Of a DNA stretch of 64,000 nt, positions 7,837-17,100 are shown piece by piece. Below the pieces are notes generated by a model. That model was given only the letters and a program-made list of their open reading frames with translations, searched no databases and was not told where the DNA came from. The stretch is from Nocardia brasiliensis ATCC 700358 (GTDB taxonomy: Bacteria; Actinomycetota; Actinomycetes; Mycobacteriales; Mycobacteriaceae). Within the stretch, counting starts at the first letter, position 1. Each line of letters begins with the position of its first letter. A program made the translations under genes and the position numbers. The stretch spans positions 3,472,001 through 3,536,000 of the forward strand of contig NC_018681.1 in assembly GCF_000250675.2 (NCBI RefSeq), given 5' to 3'.

Positions 7837-8646
7837 ATGGCTGCTTTCTCGGCAGTACGAAAGACCGCCGACCGACGGCACGGCGCGGACAGTTACGACG
7901 ACATCGAACCGGCACTGCTCGAATTGTCGGACCTGGATCGTGACGATCCCGGCTATTCGGCGCTGCGGGCGACGATTGTGCGCCGCTGCCTGCCGCTGGC
8001 CGATCACATCGCGCGCCGCTTCAGCGGCCGGGGCGAGACCTACGACGACCTCTATCAGATCGCGTCCGTGGGCGTCGTCCTGGCGGTCGATCGTTTCGAT
8101 CCGTCGCGGGGCAGCCCGTTCCTCGCCTTCGCGGTGCCCACGATCATGGGCGAGGTGCGGCGGCATTTCCGTGATCACACCTGGGCGGTCCGGGTGCCGC
8201 GCCGGGTCAAGGAAACCCAGCAGCGGATCGGGCCGACGGTGGAGTTGCTGTCGCACCGGTTCGGCCGCCCGCCGACGGCGATGGAACTCGCGATCGAGCT
8301 CGACCTCGATCTGACCGAGGTCACCCAGGCGCTGATCGCCACCAACTGCTACCGGACCGATTCGCTGGATCCGGCGGCGGAAGCCGGAAGTGATACGGGC
8401 GCTGCGGCTTTCGCCGAGAACCTCGGTGACGAAGACGGAAACTACGAACTCACCGAGAACGCCCTCGCCGTCGCGCCGCTGCTGGCGGCCTTGCCCGAGG
8501 CGGAGCGCCGCATCCTGCACATGCGCTTCTTCGAAGGGCTCACCCAGGCGCAGATCGGTGAGCAGTGCGGGGTCTCCCAGATGCAGATCTCCCGAATCCT
8601 GTCGCGCACACTGCACGCGCTGCGCACCGAAGCCTTGGCCGACTGA
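7837..8646 (+). CDS. RNA polymerase sigma factor, SigB/SigF/SigG stress-type
   Basis: A 269-residue group 3 sigma factor. Region 2 includes CLPLADHIARRFSGRGETYDD (split here as family hallmark), YQIASVGVVLAVDRFDPSRG and FAVPTIMGEVRRHFRDHTW. Region 3 begins VRVPRRVKETQQRI. Region 4 ends with the helix-turn-helix LTQAQIGEQCGVSQMQIS. This is the layout of the Bacillus SigB/mycobacterial SigF family, which serves stress responses. ATG 7837 is used because residues upstream of it do not match the family. Such factors are normally paired with an anti-sigma kinase of the RsbW/UsfX type; none lies immediately next to it here, so control must come from elsewhere. Confidence 0.9.
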   Translation: MAAFSAVRKTADRRHGADSYDDIEPALLELSDLDRDDPGYSALRATIVRRCLPLADHIARRFSGRGETYDDLYQIASVGVVLAVDRFDPSRGSPFLAFAVPTIMGEVRRHFRDHTWAVRVPRRVKETQQRIGPTVELLSHRFGRPPTAMELAIELDLDLTEVTQALIATNCYRTDSLDPAAEAGSDTGAAAFAENLGDEDGNYELTENALAVAPLLAALPEAERRILHMRFFEGLTQAQIGEQCGVSQMQISRILSRTLHALRTEALAD

Positions 8647-8659
8647 CCGCGGCGGGACC

Positions 8660-10097
8660 TCACCCGCCGAGGTCGTGCTCGGCCGATTGGTCGCGAGCAC
8701 GCAGGTATCGCGCGAGGACCGCCGTGGATTCGGTGATCGCGCCGATGTAGCCGTCGGGGCGGACGAGGACGTAGGTGCCGGGAGTGACGTCGTAGCCTTC
8801 GCACGGGGACAGGGTGAACGTGGGCAAGCCGAGGTCCGGGGTGGGCGCGTCGAACGCGAGCAGGGTGTGGTGCGGTCCCCGGAAGGCGTCGAAAAGGGTG
8901 GTGCCGGAAGGTAGTCGGCCGTCCGGTGCCCGGTCTCCGGCGCGGAGCGCGCCCGGGTCGGCGCGGTCGTCGAGGGCGAGCGGGCCGTCGCGGTAGGAGA
9001 TATCGAGCTGATGGATCGCGGGTGCGGTGCCGCCGCGGAAGTCCTGCTGATGCAGCAGCGAACTCAAGCCCAGGACGTTCGCGGCGACCGGCATCCGCTC
9101 GGCCGCATAGGTTTCCAGGAGCCCGGGGTCGGTTCCGTCGACGGCGGCCGCGAGCTTCCAGCCGAGGTTGTACGCGTCCTGGATCCCGGTGTTGAGTCCC
9201 TGGCCGCCGGCCGAGGAATGGACATGCGCCGCGTCGCCCGCGAGGAGCACCCGCCCGACCCGGTATCGATCGACCATGCGGACGTTCAAGCGGTACAACG
9301 AGATCCAGCGCAGATCGAACAGCTCGAGATCGGTGCGGCCGCAGCGTTGCGCGCACAGCCGCTGTACCGCCTCCAATGTCAGCTCCGGAGTCTGCTCGGC
9401 CGATAGCGACACGACGAACTGGTAGTAGTCGCTGCCGGGTAGGTTCCACAGCGAAAACCGTTGGCCCACATCGCCGCCGCCGGTGAGGATATGGCAGTAG
9501 TGCCCGTCGAGACCGCGCACCCGGATGTCGCCGATCAGGGTGCGTTCGGATTCGACGGCGTCGCCGATGAACTCGACGCCGATCGCCTTGCGGACGGTGC
9601 TGTGCCCGCCGTCGGTGCCCACCAGGTAGGCGGCCTCGATCGGGCCGCTCGTCGTGTGCGCGATGACGCGGTCGGCGTGCTGGTCGACAGCGACGACTTC
9701 GGAGTTCCACTCGACCTGCCCGCCCAGTTCGACCAAGCGGCGGTGCAGGATCTCCTCGGTCCGCCACTGCGGAATCAGCCAGGGATCCGGGAACGGCACG
9801 GTGGCCGAGGCCGAAAGCTTCGGTGTGCCGAGCATGTCGGCGATGGACCGTTCCCACAGCACCTCCTGTCCCCGGTACAGCCGGAACTCGGGGAAGGGCG
9901 CGCCACCGGCGAAGACGGCGTCGAGCACGTCGAGGTCGGCGCAAACTTCGAGTGTGCGCTGCTGCAATCCCTTCGCGCGCGAGCCGGGAAACACGCCCGG
10001 CGCCTTGTCCAGGAGGCGGAACGGCACCTGACGCCGCGCGAGATCACAGGCCAGGGGTGAGTCCGGTCGGGCCGGCCCCGACGATCACTACCGTCAC
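8660..10097 (-). pseudogene. PheA/TfdB-type FAD-dependent aromatic monooxygenase, frameshifted near its start
   Basis: The expected start is GTG 10097, with AAGGAGC upstream. It encodes TVVIVGAGPTGLT, the FAD-binding GxGxxG strand, but then runs into TPGL-stop. From about 10040 the reading continues in another frame as QVPFRLLDKAPGVFPGSRAKGL and stays intact to 8660, including the second FAD motif RVLLAGDAAHVHSSAGGQGLN. Removing one C from the run of four G on the plus strand at 10054-10057 restores a single continuous frame. The rest (455 residues) shows no decay. So this is either a recent inactivating mutation or an assembly error in a homopolymer. The gene overlaps the upstream TetR stop by GTGA, marking an operon. 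The likely substrate is a phenolic or polyketide ring, by family only. Confidence 0.85.
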
Positions 10098-10669
10098 CGA
10101 GTTGCTCCTTCGTGCCGGAGTAGAACGAGTAGGACATCGTCGACGAGGTGGGTGATGAACGCGTCGTCGAACCCGGTACCGAGCTGGGTCTGGCGCAACA
10201 TCATCGCCTCGGCGACGTCGTGGATCAGGTCGACATCGGTGTCCGCGGGCAGGTCGCCACGGTCCATCGCGCGCCGCAGTGCGTCGTGGAAGGGGGAGAG
10301 TTCCTCGTCGTCGATGTGCGCGCGCAGCGCGGCGGCGAGGTCCGCGTCGAACCGCATGGCGGCGACCAACCCGCCGATCATCGTCGTGTAGCGCTCGGAA
10401 GCCTTGGTGCACAACGCTTCCAGGACCGCGAGCAGATCACCGCGTAACGTGCCGGTGTCGGGGATGGCAGCGTTGTGGTCCGCGTCGTAGGCGTCCAATG
10501 CCGCCTTGACCAGTTCGGCCTTGTTGCGCCAGCGGCGGTAGATGGTGGCCTTGCTGGCGTTGGCTCGCGCCGCCACCGCGTCCATGGTCAGGGCGGGGTA
10601 GCCCTGTTCGGCGACGAGATCCAGCGTGGCCGCCAGGATCGCATCGACTCGTTGCTGACCTCTGATCAT
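10094..10669 (-). CDS. TetR family regulator upstream of the monooxygenase
   Basis: 191 residues starting at ATG 10669 (MIRGQQRVDAILAATL). The helix-turn-helix is LTMDAVAARANASKATIYRR followed by WRNKAELV. The C-terminal domain is a generic TetR ligand pocket. Its TGA overlaps the GTG start of the monooxygenase, so the two are co-transcribed and probably co-translated. An inverted repeat at 10680-10698, just upstream of the start, fits autorepression of the pair. A longer start at 10705 would place the operator inside the coding region, so the shorter start is preferred. Confidence 0.88.
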   Translation of the reverse strand: MIRGQQRVDAILAATLDLVAEQGYPALTMDAVAARANASKATIYRRWRNKAELVKAALDAYDADHNAAIPDTGTLRGDLLAVLEALCTKASERYTTMIGGLVAAMRFDADLAAALRAHIDDEELSPFHDALRRAMDRGDLPADTDVDLIHDVAEAMMLRQTQLGTGFDDAFITHLVDDVLLVLLRHEGATR

Positions 10670-10679
10670 GGCGCGAAGC

Positions 10680-10698
10680 GTACGATACCGTTTCGTAC
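10680..10698. promoter_or_regulatory. TetR autoregulatory operator
   Basis: GTACGA at 10680-10685 and TCGTAC at 10693-10698 form a perfect inverted repeat separated by 7 bases, 11 bases upstream of the TetR start codon. TetR proteins of this type often bind GTACGA-like arms. Confidence 0.6.
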
Positions 10699-10741
10699 AC
10701 TTCAAGGGAATTATCGTCCGCCCTGAACGCGCACTGGTCTT

Positions 10742-11059
10742 TTACCGGCGACGGCCCAGTGCGGCGTCCGCGCTGAGCCGACCGGCCCCGGCCAGCGCGA
10801 TCGCCGCCAGGGCCAGGATCAACAGCCACTCCGAGGCGTAGAAGAAGTTGCCGAGAAAGCCGAAGGTCGTCGTCGCTGTCGCGGCGATCGCGGGCGCCAC
10901 CGAGAACCAGAGCGCGCCGACCATCGTCAGGGCCAGACCGGCGGCGGCCACCCGGGTCAGCAACCCGGCGATCAAGAGCATCCCGAGAATCAGTTCGGCC
11001 CAGGCCGTGGCGGGCGCGGCCAGGCTCGGCAACGGCACCGACGGGTCACCAACAGCCAT
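10742..11059 (-). CDS. DoxX family membrane protein, short at the N-terminus
   Basis: 105 residues with three hydrophobic helices (AWAELILGMLLIAGLLTRV, ALTMVGALWFSVAPAI, EWLLILALAAIALAGA), matching the C-terminal three-quarters of DoxX proteins, which are usually 130-150 residues with four helices. The first helix is missing. The frame extends upstream to 11122, but those residues are polar and Arg-rich, so they do not supply it. No good ribosome binding site precedes ATG 11059. It is probably a shortened or decayed copy. The 5' side meets a divergent LysR gene. DoxX proteins are linked to thiol redox and thiosulfate handling in some actinobacteria. Confidence 0.65.
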   Translation of the reverse strand: MAVGDPSVPLPSLAAPATAWAELILGMLLIAGLLTRVAAAGLALTMVGALWFSVAPAIAATATTTFGFLGNFFYASEWLLILALAAIALAGAGRLSADAALGRRR

Positions 11060-11154
11060 GCATCGCCGAAACGTCCGAGTTCCATGCTTCGACGGTACCG
11101 ACCGCGAACTTCCAGCATTCATCCGCCGAAGCGCCGTCAGAGCGCGGCTTTACG

Positions 11155-12075
11155 ATGGACCGCATGGTTCCGGTCGAGTTGGGCTCCAGCGGTAGATTGC
11201 TGGATCTGCATCGGCTGCATCAGTTCCTCGCGGTCGCGGAGCTGGCCGGTTTCACTTCGGCGGCGGCGGAGCTGCACATCACCCAGCAGGCGTTGAGCAG
11301 CTCGGTGCGCCAGCTGGAGAAGCAACTGCGGGTCGAGCTGTTCGATCGAAGCGGCAGGCAACTGGTGCTCACCGAGGCGGGCCGGGTGCTGCGCGACGGG
11401 GCGCGGGCGCTGCTGGCCGCGTCGGACGCGCTGTATCGCCGTACCCACGAGGCGGGCATCGCCGCGCCGCCGACCTTCGTGGTCGCGCACACACCGGCGA
11501 TCACCGCCGAAGAGGTGTACGACCTGCTGGCACCCGTGCGGACCGGTCGCCCGGACGTCTCGGTCACCGTCCGCCAGATGTACCCAGACGCGCTCGCCCA
11601 GGCCCTGCACCAGGGGACGATCGACGTCGCATTGCGGCGTGCGGTAGTGAGCCCACCCGATCTGGCGGCCGCGGTGATCGCGTACCACCAGGTCCGCGTG
11701 GCGGTCGCCCGGACACACCGGCTGGCCGGCCGTGCCGCTGTCACGGTGCACGACCTCCAGGACGAGCAGATCGTCATCTGGGCGCCGCCGGGTGCGTCGT
11801 ACTACACCGACTTCATCCTCAGCACCTGCCGCCGAGCCGGTTTCGAGCCGCGGTTCGTGGTCAACCACATCCAGGGCACGCCACCGGTGACCGCGGTGGT
11901 CGACACCGAGCACGTCGCCATCGTCACCGCCCCCGCCGGGCCCGCACTCGGGGGCCGCGTGCAGGTGATCGAACTGAACGAGGGTCCGGTGGCGGCAACC
12001 CAGGCGTTGTGGTTGCCGCACACCACCTCCGACGTGCGGGACCTGCTGTTCAGCGCGCGGTCCGAAAACGACTGA
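11155..12075 (+). CDS. LysR family transcriptional regulator
   Basis: 306 residues. The N-terminal winged helix-turn-helix is LHQFLAVAELAGFTSAAAEL followed by HITQQALSSSVRQLEKQLRV and ELFDRSGRQLVLTEAGR, the classic LysR layout. The effector domain begins around residue 100 (TFVVAHTPAITAEEV). The start is ATG 11155, with ATG 11164 as an alternative. It is divergent from the short DoxX gene, with only about 95 bases between, so DoxX is the natural candidate target. Downstream genes on the other strand converge on it. Confidence 0.9.
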   Translation: MDRMVPVELGSSGRLLDLHRLHQFLAVAELAGFTSAAAELHITQQALSSSVRQLEKQLRVELFDRSGRQLVLTEAGRVLRDGARALLAASDALYRRTHEAGIAAPPTFVVAHTPAITAEEVYDLLAPVRTGRPDVSVTVRQMYPDALAQALHQGTIDVALRRAVVSPPDLAAAVIAYHQVRVAVARTHRLAGRAAVTVHDLQDEQIVIWAPPGASYYTDFILSTCRRAGFEPRFVVNHIQGTPPVTAVVDTEHVAIVTAPAGPALGGRVQVIELNEGPVAATQALWLPHTTSDVRDLLFSARSEND

Positions 12076-12120
12076 CCGGCCACCCGTCGGGCAGCCGGTC
12101 GGTCGTCGGGGCGGCCTGGT

Positions 12121-12444
12121 TCAGGCGCGAATGGTCATCCGGGAGACCTTGTCGTCGGCCGTGGTGAACACGAACGTGCTCGGTCCGTTGAATCCGTTGC
12201 CGCCGACCTGCGCGATCACCGTGGTGTCCGCGCCGTCGGTCTTGCTCTCGGTGACCTCGAGGGTCACCTGCTTGCCGAGGAACTCGTTGTCGCTCCACTG
12301 CCGGATCGCCGTGGGGCCACGGAATTCCCGTCCCCAGTCGTCGACGACCCCGTCCGCGGTGAAGCCGGCCAGAAACGCGTCGATGTTTCCGGCGTTGGTC
12401 GCGTCGAGCAACTGCGCGACCGGCTGCGAGATTGTGTCCGGCAC
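12121..12444 (-). CDS. SnoaL-like/NTF2-fold protein
   Basis: 107 residues with the NTF2-like pattern: an N-terminal helix (PVAQLLDATNAGNIDAFLAG) followed by FTADGVVDDWGREFRGPTAI and then beta strands. Members are small enzymes or binding proteins with a conical pocket; no catalytic residues can be fixed here. It lies 27 bases downstream of an SDR gene on the same strand and is very likely in the same operon. Confidence 0.8.
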   Translation of the reverse strand: MPDTISQPVAQLLDATNAGNIDAFLAGFTADGVVDDWGREFRGPTAIRQWSDNEFLGKQVTLEVTESKTDGADTTVIAQVGGNGFNGPSTFVFTTADDKVSRMTIRA

Positions 12445-12471
12445 CGTTGTCCTCTTTCCCTCGGTCGCGCC

Positions 12472-13224
12472 TCAGCGGGTGGTGTATCCGCCGTTGGCGA
12501 GAATGGTCTGTCCGGTGATCCACCGGCCGTCGCCGACCAGGAATTCCACCAGCGGGGCGATGTCCTCGATCTTGGTCAGGCTATTACCGAGCGCCTGCGA
12601 CTTGTGGAACTCCACCCGCTCCGGCGTTTCCTGACCGTAGAAGAACGGGGTGTCCATCGGGCCGGGCGCCACGGTGTTCACCGAGATCAGGCGCGGCGCG
12701 AATTCCTTCGCCGCCGCCCGGGTGAAGTGCTCGACCGGCGCTTTGCCGCCCGCATAGGTCGAGTAACCGTCGGTGAACGCCGCGAGCAACGAGGTGACCA
12801 CGGTGACGATGCGACCGTTGTCGTTGAGACGCTTGCCCGCCTCCTTGAGGAAGAAATAGGCCGATTTCGCGTTGATCGCGAACATCGAGTCGTACTCCGC
12901 CTCGGTCGTCTCGACGATCGGTTTCCGCAGCACCTTTCCGACCGTGTTCACCGCGATATCGACGCCGCCGAAGGTGTCGACAGCGACCGCGAAAAGCCGC
13001 TCCACGTTGGCCGGAACCGTAAGGTCCGCCTGGAACTTCACGGCCTTCGCACCCGCGGCTTCGATCGCGGCGACCGTCTTGTCGGCGTCCGGCTCGGTGC
13101 TGTCGCTGTTGTAGTGCACGACCACGTCGACGCCACGCTCGCCCAGCGTGCGGCTGATCAGCCCACCCAGATTCTTCGCGCCTGCCGCGACCACAGCGGA
13201 CTTGCCCTGCAAACTCTGTACCAC
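12472..13224 (-). CDS. Short-chain dehydrogenase/reductase (SDR)
   Basis: 250 residues with a Rossmann fold. The cofactor motif is atypical, AGAKNLGGLISRTLG rather than TGxxxGIG. NTVGKVLRKP stands where NNAG is usual. The active-site YAGGK (Tyr-x-x-x-Lys) is preserved in STYAGGKAPVEHF, and the C-terminus ILANGGYTTR is typical of classical SDRs. NAD(P)-dependent oxidation or reduction of a hydroxyl/keto group is expected; the substrate is unknown. The start is 13224. The SnoaL-like gene follows 27 bases later. Confidence 0.9.
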   Translation of the reverse strand: MVQSLQGKSAVVAAGAKNLGGLISRTLGERGVDVVVHYNSDSTEPDADKTVAAIEAAGAKAVKFQADLTVPANVERLFAVAVDTFGGVDIAVNTVGKVLRKPIVETTEAEYDSMFAINAKSAYFFLKEAGKRLNDNGRIVTVVTSLLAAFTDGYSTYAGGKAPVEHFTRAAAKEFAPRLISVNTVAPGPMDTPFFYGQETPERVEFHKSQALGNSLTKIEDIAPLVEFLVGDGRWITGQTILANGGYTTR

Positions 13225-13367
13225 CTTCGAACTCCGATCTGTGTGTACTCGTCAGTAGCCTCCAGTAACGCTATGGCGAATAGGCGCACGGGGAAAACAG
13301 TCATTATTGGTGGGTCCACAAGAACCATTTGTGCGGCGTCGGAGAAATGGATTCGGACGAAGGCAGC

Positions 13368-14120
13368 TCACGGCCGGTGGGCGGTGATGATGAGCGCGTG
13401 CGGGATTCGGGTGTACGGCTCCCAGAACGCGGCGCCGAATTCGGCGAGTCCCGCGGCCGACGGCCGCGGCGGCGACCACGTGATGCCGGCGAAACCCGCG
13501 GCCCGCAAAGCGGTGTCGTGCGCCTGTTTCGACCAGCGGCGCAATTCGACCTCGAGCGGGGGATCGAACATGCCCGAAACGAGCGTGGCCGGTTCGCCCT
13601 CCGCTCCGGTGTGCGCGCAGCGCAACGCGAAACCATACGGTGCGTACCAGGCCGGATCGGCGGCGAAATCCGGGTTCACGGCGAAGGTGACGAAGCGTCC
13701 GCCCGGCCGCAGCGCGTCGGCGGCACCACGGCACATCGCTCCCAGATGTGCCGGCGAGGTCGCGTACGGCAGCACGTAGACGGCGGTGACGACGTCCACC
13801 GGGCCGAGCCGCACGGCGTCGGAGAGATCGCCGAGGACGTAGGTGATGCCGTAGGCGTCGATCCGCTCGCGCTCCTCGGCGACGGCCAGCATGCCTTCGG
13901 ACATGTCCAGTCCGATCACCCGCGCCGCGCCCGAGCGGGCGAAGGTGCGGGCGTAGAAACCGCTGCCGCAGCCCGCGTCGAGAACCGTGAGTCCGGCCAG
14001 GTCGCCGAGCGCGGACAGGAAGCTCGGCGCTTCCAGATGTTTGCGCAACGGGAGTTCTTCGGATTCCGCGTAAGTCGCGCCGTAGGTGGCGAATCGATCG
14101 CCGGTCGCTGGATCGTTCAT
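13368..14120 (-). CDS. Class I SAM-dependent methyltransferase of the NRPS-PKS locus
   Basis: 250 residues starting at ATG 14120. Motif I is VLDAGCGSGFYARTFA, followed by VIGLDMSEGMLAVAEE and a central VDVVTAVYVLPYAT strand, then LRPGGRFVTFAV (post-motif). It is a soluble small-molecule methyltransferase. Its ATG overlaps the stop of the 2,896-residue NRPS-PKS (ATGA), so it is almost certainly translated with it and methylates the product or an intermediate. Whether the target is N, O or C cannot be told. A frame upstream of 14120 is open but lies inside the NRPS-PKS and is not used. Confidence 0.9.
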   Translation of the reverse strand: MNDPATGDRFATYGATYAESEELPLRKHLEAPSFLSALGDLAGLTVLDAGCGSGFYARTFARSGAARVIGLDMSEGMLAVAEERERIDAYGITYVLGDLSDAVRLGPVDVVTAVYVLPYATSPAHLGAMCRGAADALRPGGRFVTFAVNPDFAADPAWYAPYGFALRCAHTGAEGEPATLVSGMFDPPLEVELRRWSKQAHDTALRAAGFAGITWSPPRPSAAGLAEFGAAFWEPYTRIPHALIITAHRP

Positions 14121-17100
14121 GGCATGCCTCGGTCTTCGCTGTGTTCGCTGGAGTGCCTGCGGTGGTCGCGTGCCGGGTCCTCGGGCAGGCCGCCGGTCGC
14201 TTTGATCAACTCGATCGTCTGTGCCAGGGTGAGCCCGCCTACCCGGATCCCGGACGGGGTGAGGGCGTACAGGTCGGCGGGTGCGGTGGAAGATTCTCCC
14301 GCCGAATCGGTTTCGAAGACGGCGAAGGCGCGGCGCAGCTCCTGTGCCACCGCGGTGACATGTGGCCGATCCAGCACCGTGAAATGGTTCCCCGGGACGG
14401 TGCGCACGGTGGTCCGGCCCGAGAACAGCTGCCGCCATTCGGTTTCCGGGTGCGGGTCGAACACCTCGTTGGTCTGCGCCGCGCGCAGGTACAGCAGGTC
14501 GGTCGCGACGGTGGCCGCCTCGTGCTCGCGGATCGCGGTATTGGTCGCGACGATGACGGCCCGGATGTCGGCGTCGTTGTTCATCGCCGTCGTGAAGGCG
14601 CGCCAGGCGTCGGGGGCGGTGTCGCGGAAAGACTCGAACGCCGCCAGCACGTCCTCGGCGTTGCGCAGGTTGTATTTACGCGCGTCGGTGAACGTCGTGG
14701 TGTCGAGGAGCACGACCAGCCGGACGGGCTGACCGAGGTCGAGTAGTTGCCGAGCCATCTCGTGCGCGAGCACCCCGCCGGAGGAATGCCCGCCGAGCAC
14801 GATCGGGCCGCCCGCGTGCACCGCGAGCAGCGCCCGGACGTTGCGGGCCGCCGCCTCGGCGATGGTCGCGGGGACCGGTTCGCCGGGCTCGATGCCGTAG
14901 GCGCGGAACGCGTGCACCGGCCGGTCCGCGCCGAGGCAGTCGACCAGGTCCCGGTACGAGTACACGGTGCCGCCGATGGCCTGGATCAAATAGAGCGGGA
15001 CCCGGTCCGGACTGCCGCGCTGAAGCGTGATCAGCACCGGCGCAGCCGCCGTCGCGGGGGCCGGTGCCGGGCGCAGATGATCCAACAGCGCGCCGAAGGT
15101 CCGGTACTGCAAGAAGGCGTGTGCCGAAATCTGCACGCCCAGCGCCTCTTTGATACGACTGCGGAATACCACGGCCAGGTGTGAGTCCCCGCCTGCCCGG
15201 AAGAAATCGTCCGTTGCGTGAACCTCGCGAACTCCGATCAACTCGCGCCACAGCTCGGCCAGCACCTGTTCGAAGCGTTCGGGGCCGGATTCCTTCGGCG
15301 CGGCAACAGGTTCCGTCACCACTGGCACGGGGTCGGCGTCCGGTGCGAAAGGATAGGTGGGCAGGGGTACGCGCCGGCGGCGTGCACCGTGTCGCACTGC
15401 GTCCCAGTCGATGTCGACGCCGCGCTCCCACAGTCGTGCGAGCAGCTCAGCGGTCGTGTCGGTTTCGGCCTGTTCGGCCACCATGGTCGGCAGCACCACG
15501 CGGTCCGCGCTGCAGCGCGGATGCATTTGCGTGAGCTGGGCGAGGGCCTGCCCAGGGCCGACCTGGATCGCGATCATCTCGGGATCGGTCAGCACAGTGT
15601 CGAGCCCGTCGGCGAATCGGATGGTCTCGCGCAGATGCCGGACCCAGTAGTCAGGGGCGAACGGCTCGTCCGTGGGCGTCCAGTCGCCGCTCAGTCCGCA
15701 GATCAGCGGGATGACCGGTGCGCCGTGCCGATAGCGCGCGCATTCGCGGGCGAACTCGCCGGCGATGAGATCGGTGGCGGCGGAGTGCGCGCCCATGTCG
15801 ATGGGCACAGACCTGACCTGAACACCGTTGCGGTGCAGTGTTTCCCGCAACTCCGCGAGTTTGTCGACAGGTCCGGATATCGCACAGTGCCGGATACTGT
15901 TCACGGTCGCGACCGACAGCGCGGGGTCGAGCATCGGCCGCACCTCGTCCTCGCCGAGCGAGACCGAGACGACGGCCGTAGGCGGCAGCTTGTCGCACAG
16001 CAGACCGCGGGCGGCGACCAGGTCGACGACGTCCGGGAGCGTCAGGACGCCCGCGAAGTGAGCGGCGGTGAATTCGCCCAGGCTGTGACCGATCAGTGCC
16101 GCGGGAGTGATGCCGTAGGAGGTCAGCAGCGCCGCGGCGGCCACCTCGGTGGTGACGACGGCCGCGAAGTTGAGCGAGGGCCGGCGTAGCAAAGTGGCTG
16201 TGTGATCGCCTGTTTCGGCATGGAAGAGCAACGCGTGCAGATCGCACCCGAGCCGCTTGCGGAACAGTTCGGAGCATTCGTCGAACGCGGCACGGTAGAC
16301 AGGTTCTTCCGCGTAGAGGGTCCGGCCCATGGCGGGGAACTGGGAGCCACCGCCGGGAAACAGGAAGGCCACCTTCGGCTTTTCGCCGGTCGGCGCGACG
16401 GTGTGGTTCTTCCCCAGCCTTTCGATCGCGTCGGCAACGGTGCGGCAGGTGACGGCGCGTCGATGGTCGAATGCGTGCCTGCCGCTCTGGAGGGTGAAAG
16501 CGGTGTCTGCCAGTGTCGGCCCGGCCACGTCGCGCAGTTGGTCGGCAAGACGCACCGATGCTTGCCGCAGCGCTGCCGCGTCCCTGGCGGAGATCGTAAG
16601 CACTTGCGGGCGTTCGGGTTCTGAGTGAGTGCCCGGTGCGGCCGCCTGCTCCACGATGACGTGTGCGTTCGTGCCGCCGAGTCCGATGGCAGTGACTCCG
16701 GCGCGTCTGGGCGCTCCGTCGGCGGTCTCCCAGGGGACCGTCCGGGCATTGACGTAGAACGGTGTCCGGTCCAGTTGCAGCTTCGGGTTCGGCTGGCGGA
16801 AGTGCACCACGCCGGGGATACGACCGTGCCGGACAGCCAGTATCGCCGCGATCAGCCCGATCACCCCGGCGGCCGAATCGGTGTGCCCGATATTGCTTTT
16901 CACCGAACCCAGCGCGCAGCGTCGCGCCTGTCCGCCGGACCGGCCGAGGACTCGGGCGAGCGCGCGCACCTCGACGACGTCACCGAGGGCCGTGGCGGTG
17001 CCATGGGCTTGGATATAGCCGATCGTGGCGGGATCGACGTCCGCGATCCGATAGACGGCGTCGAGCAATTCGGCCTGGCCGTCGACACTGGGTGCGGTGA

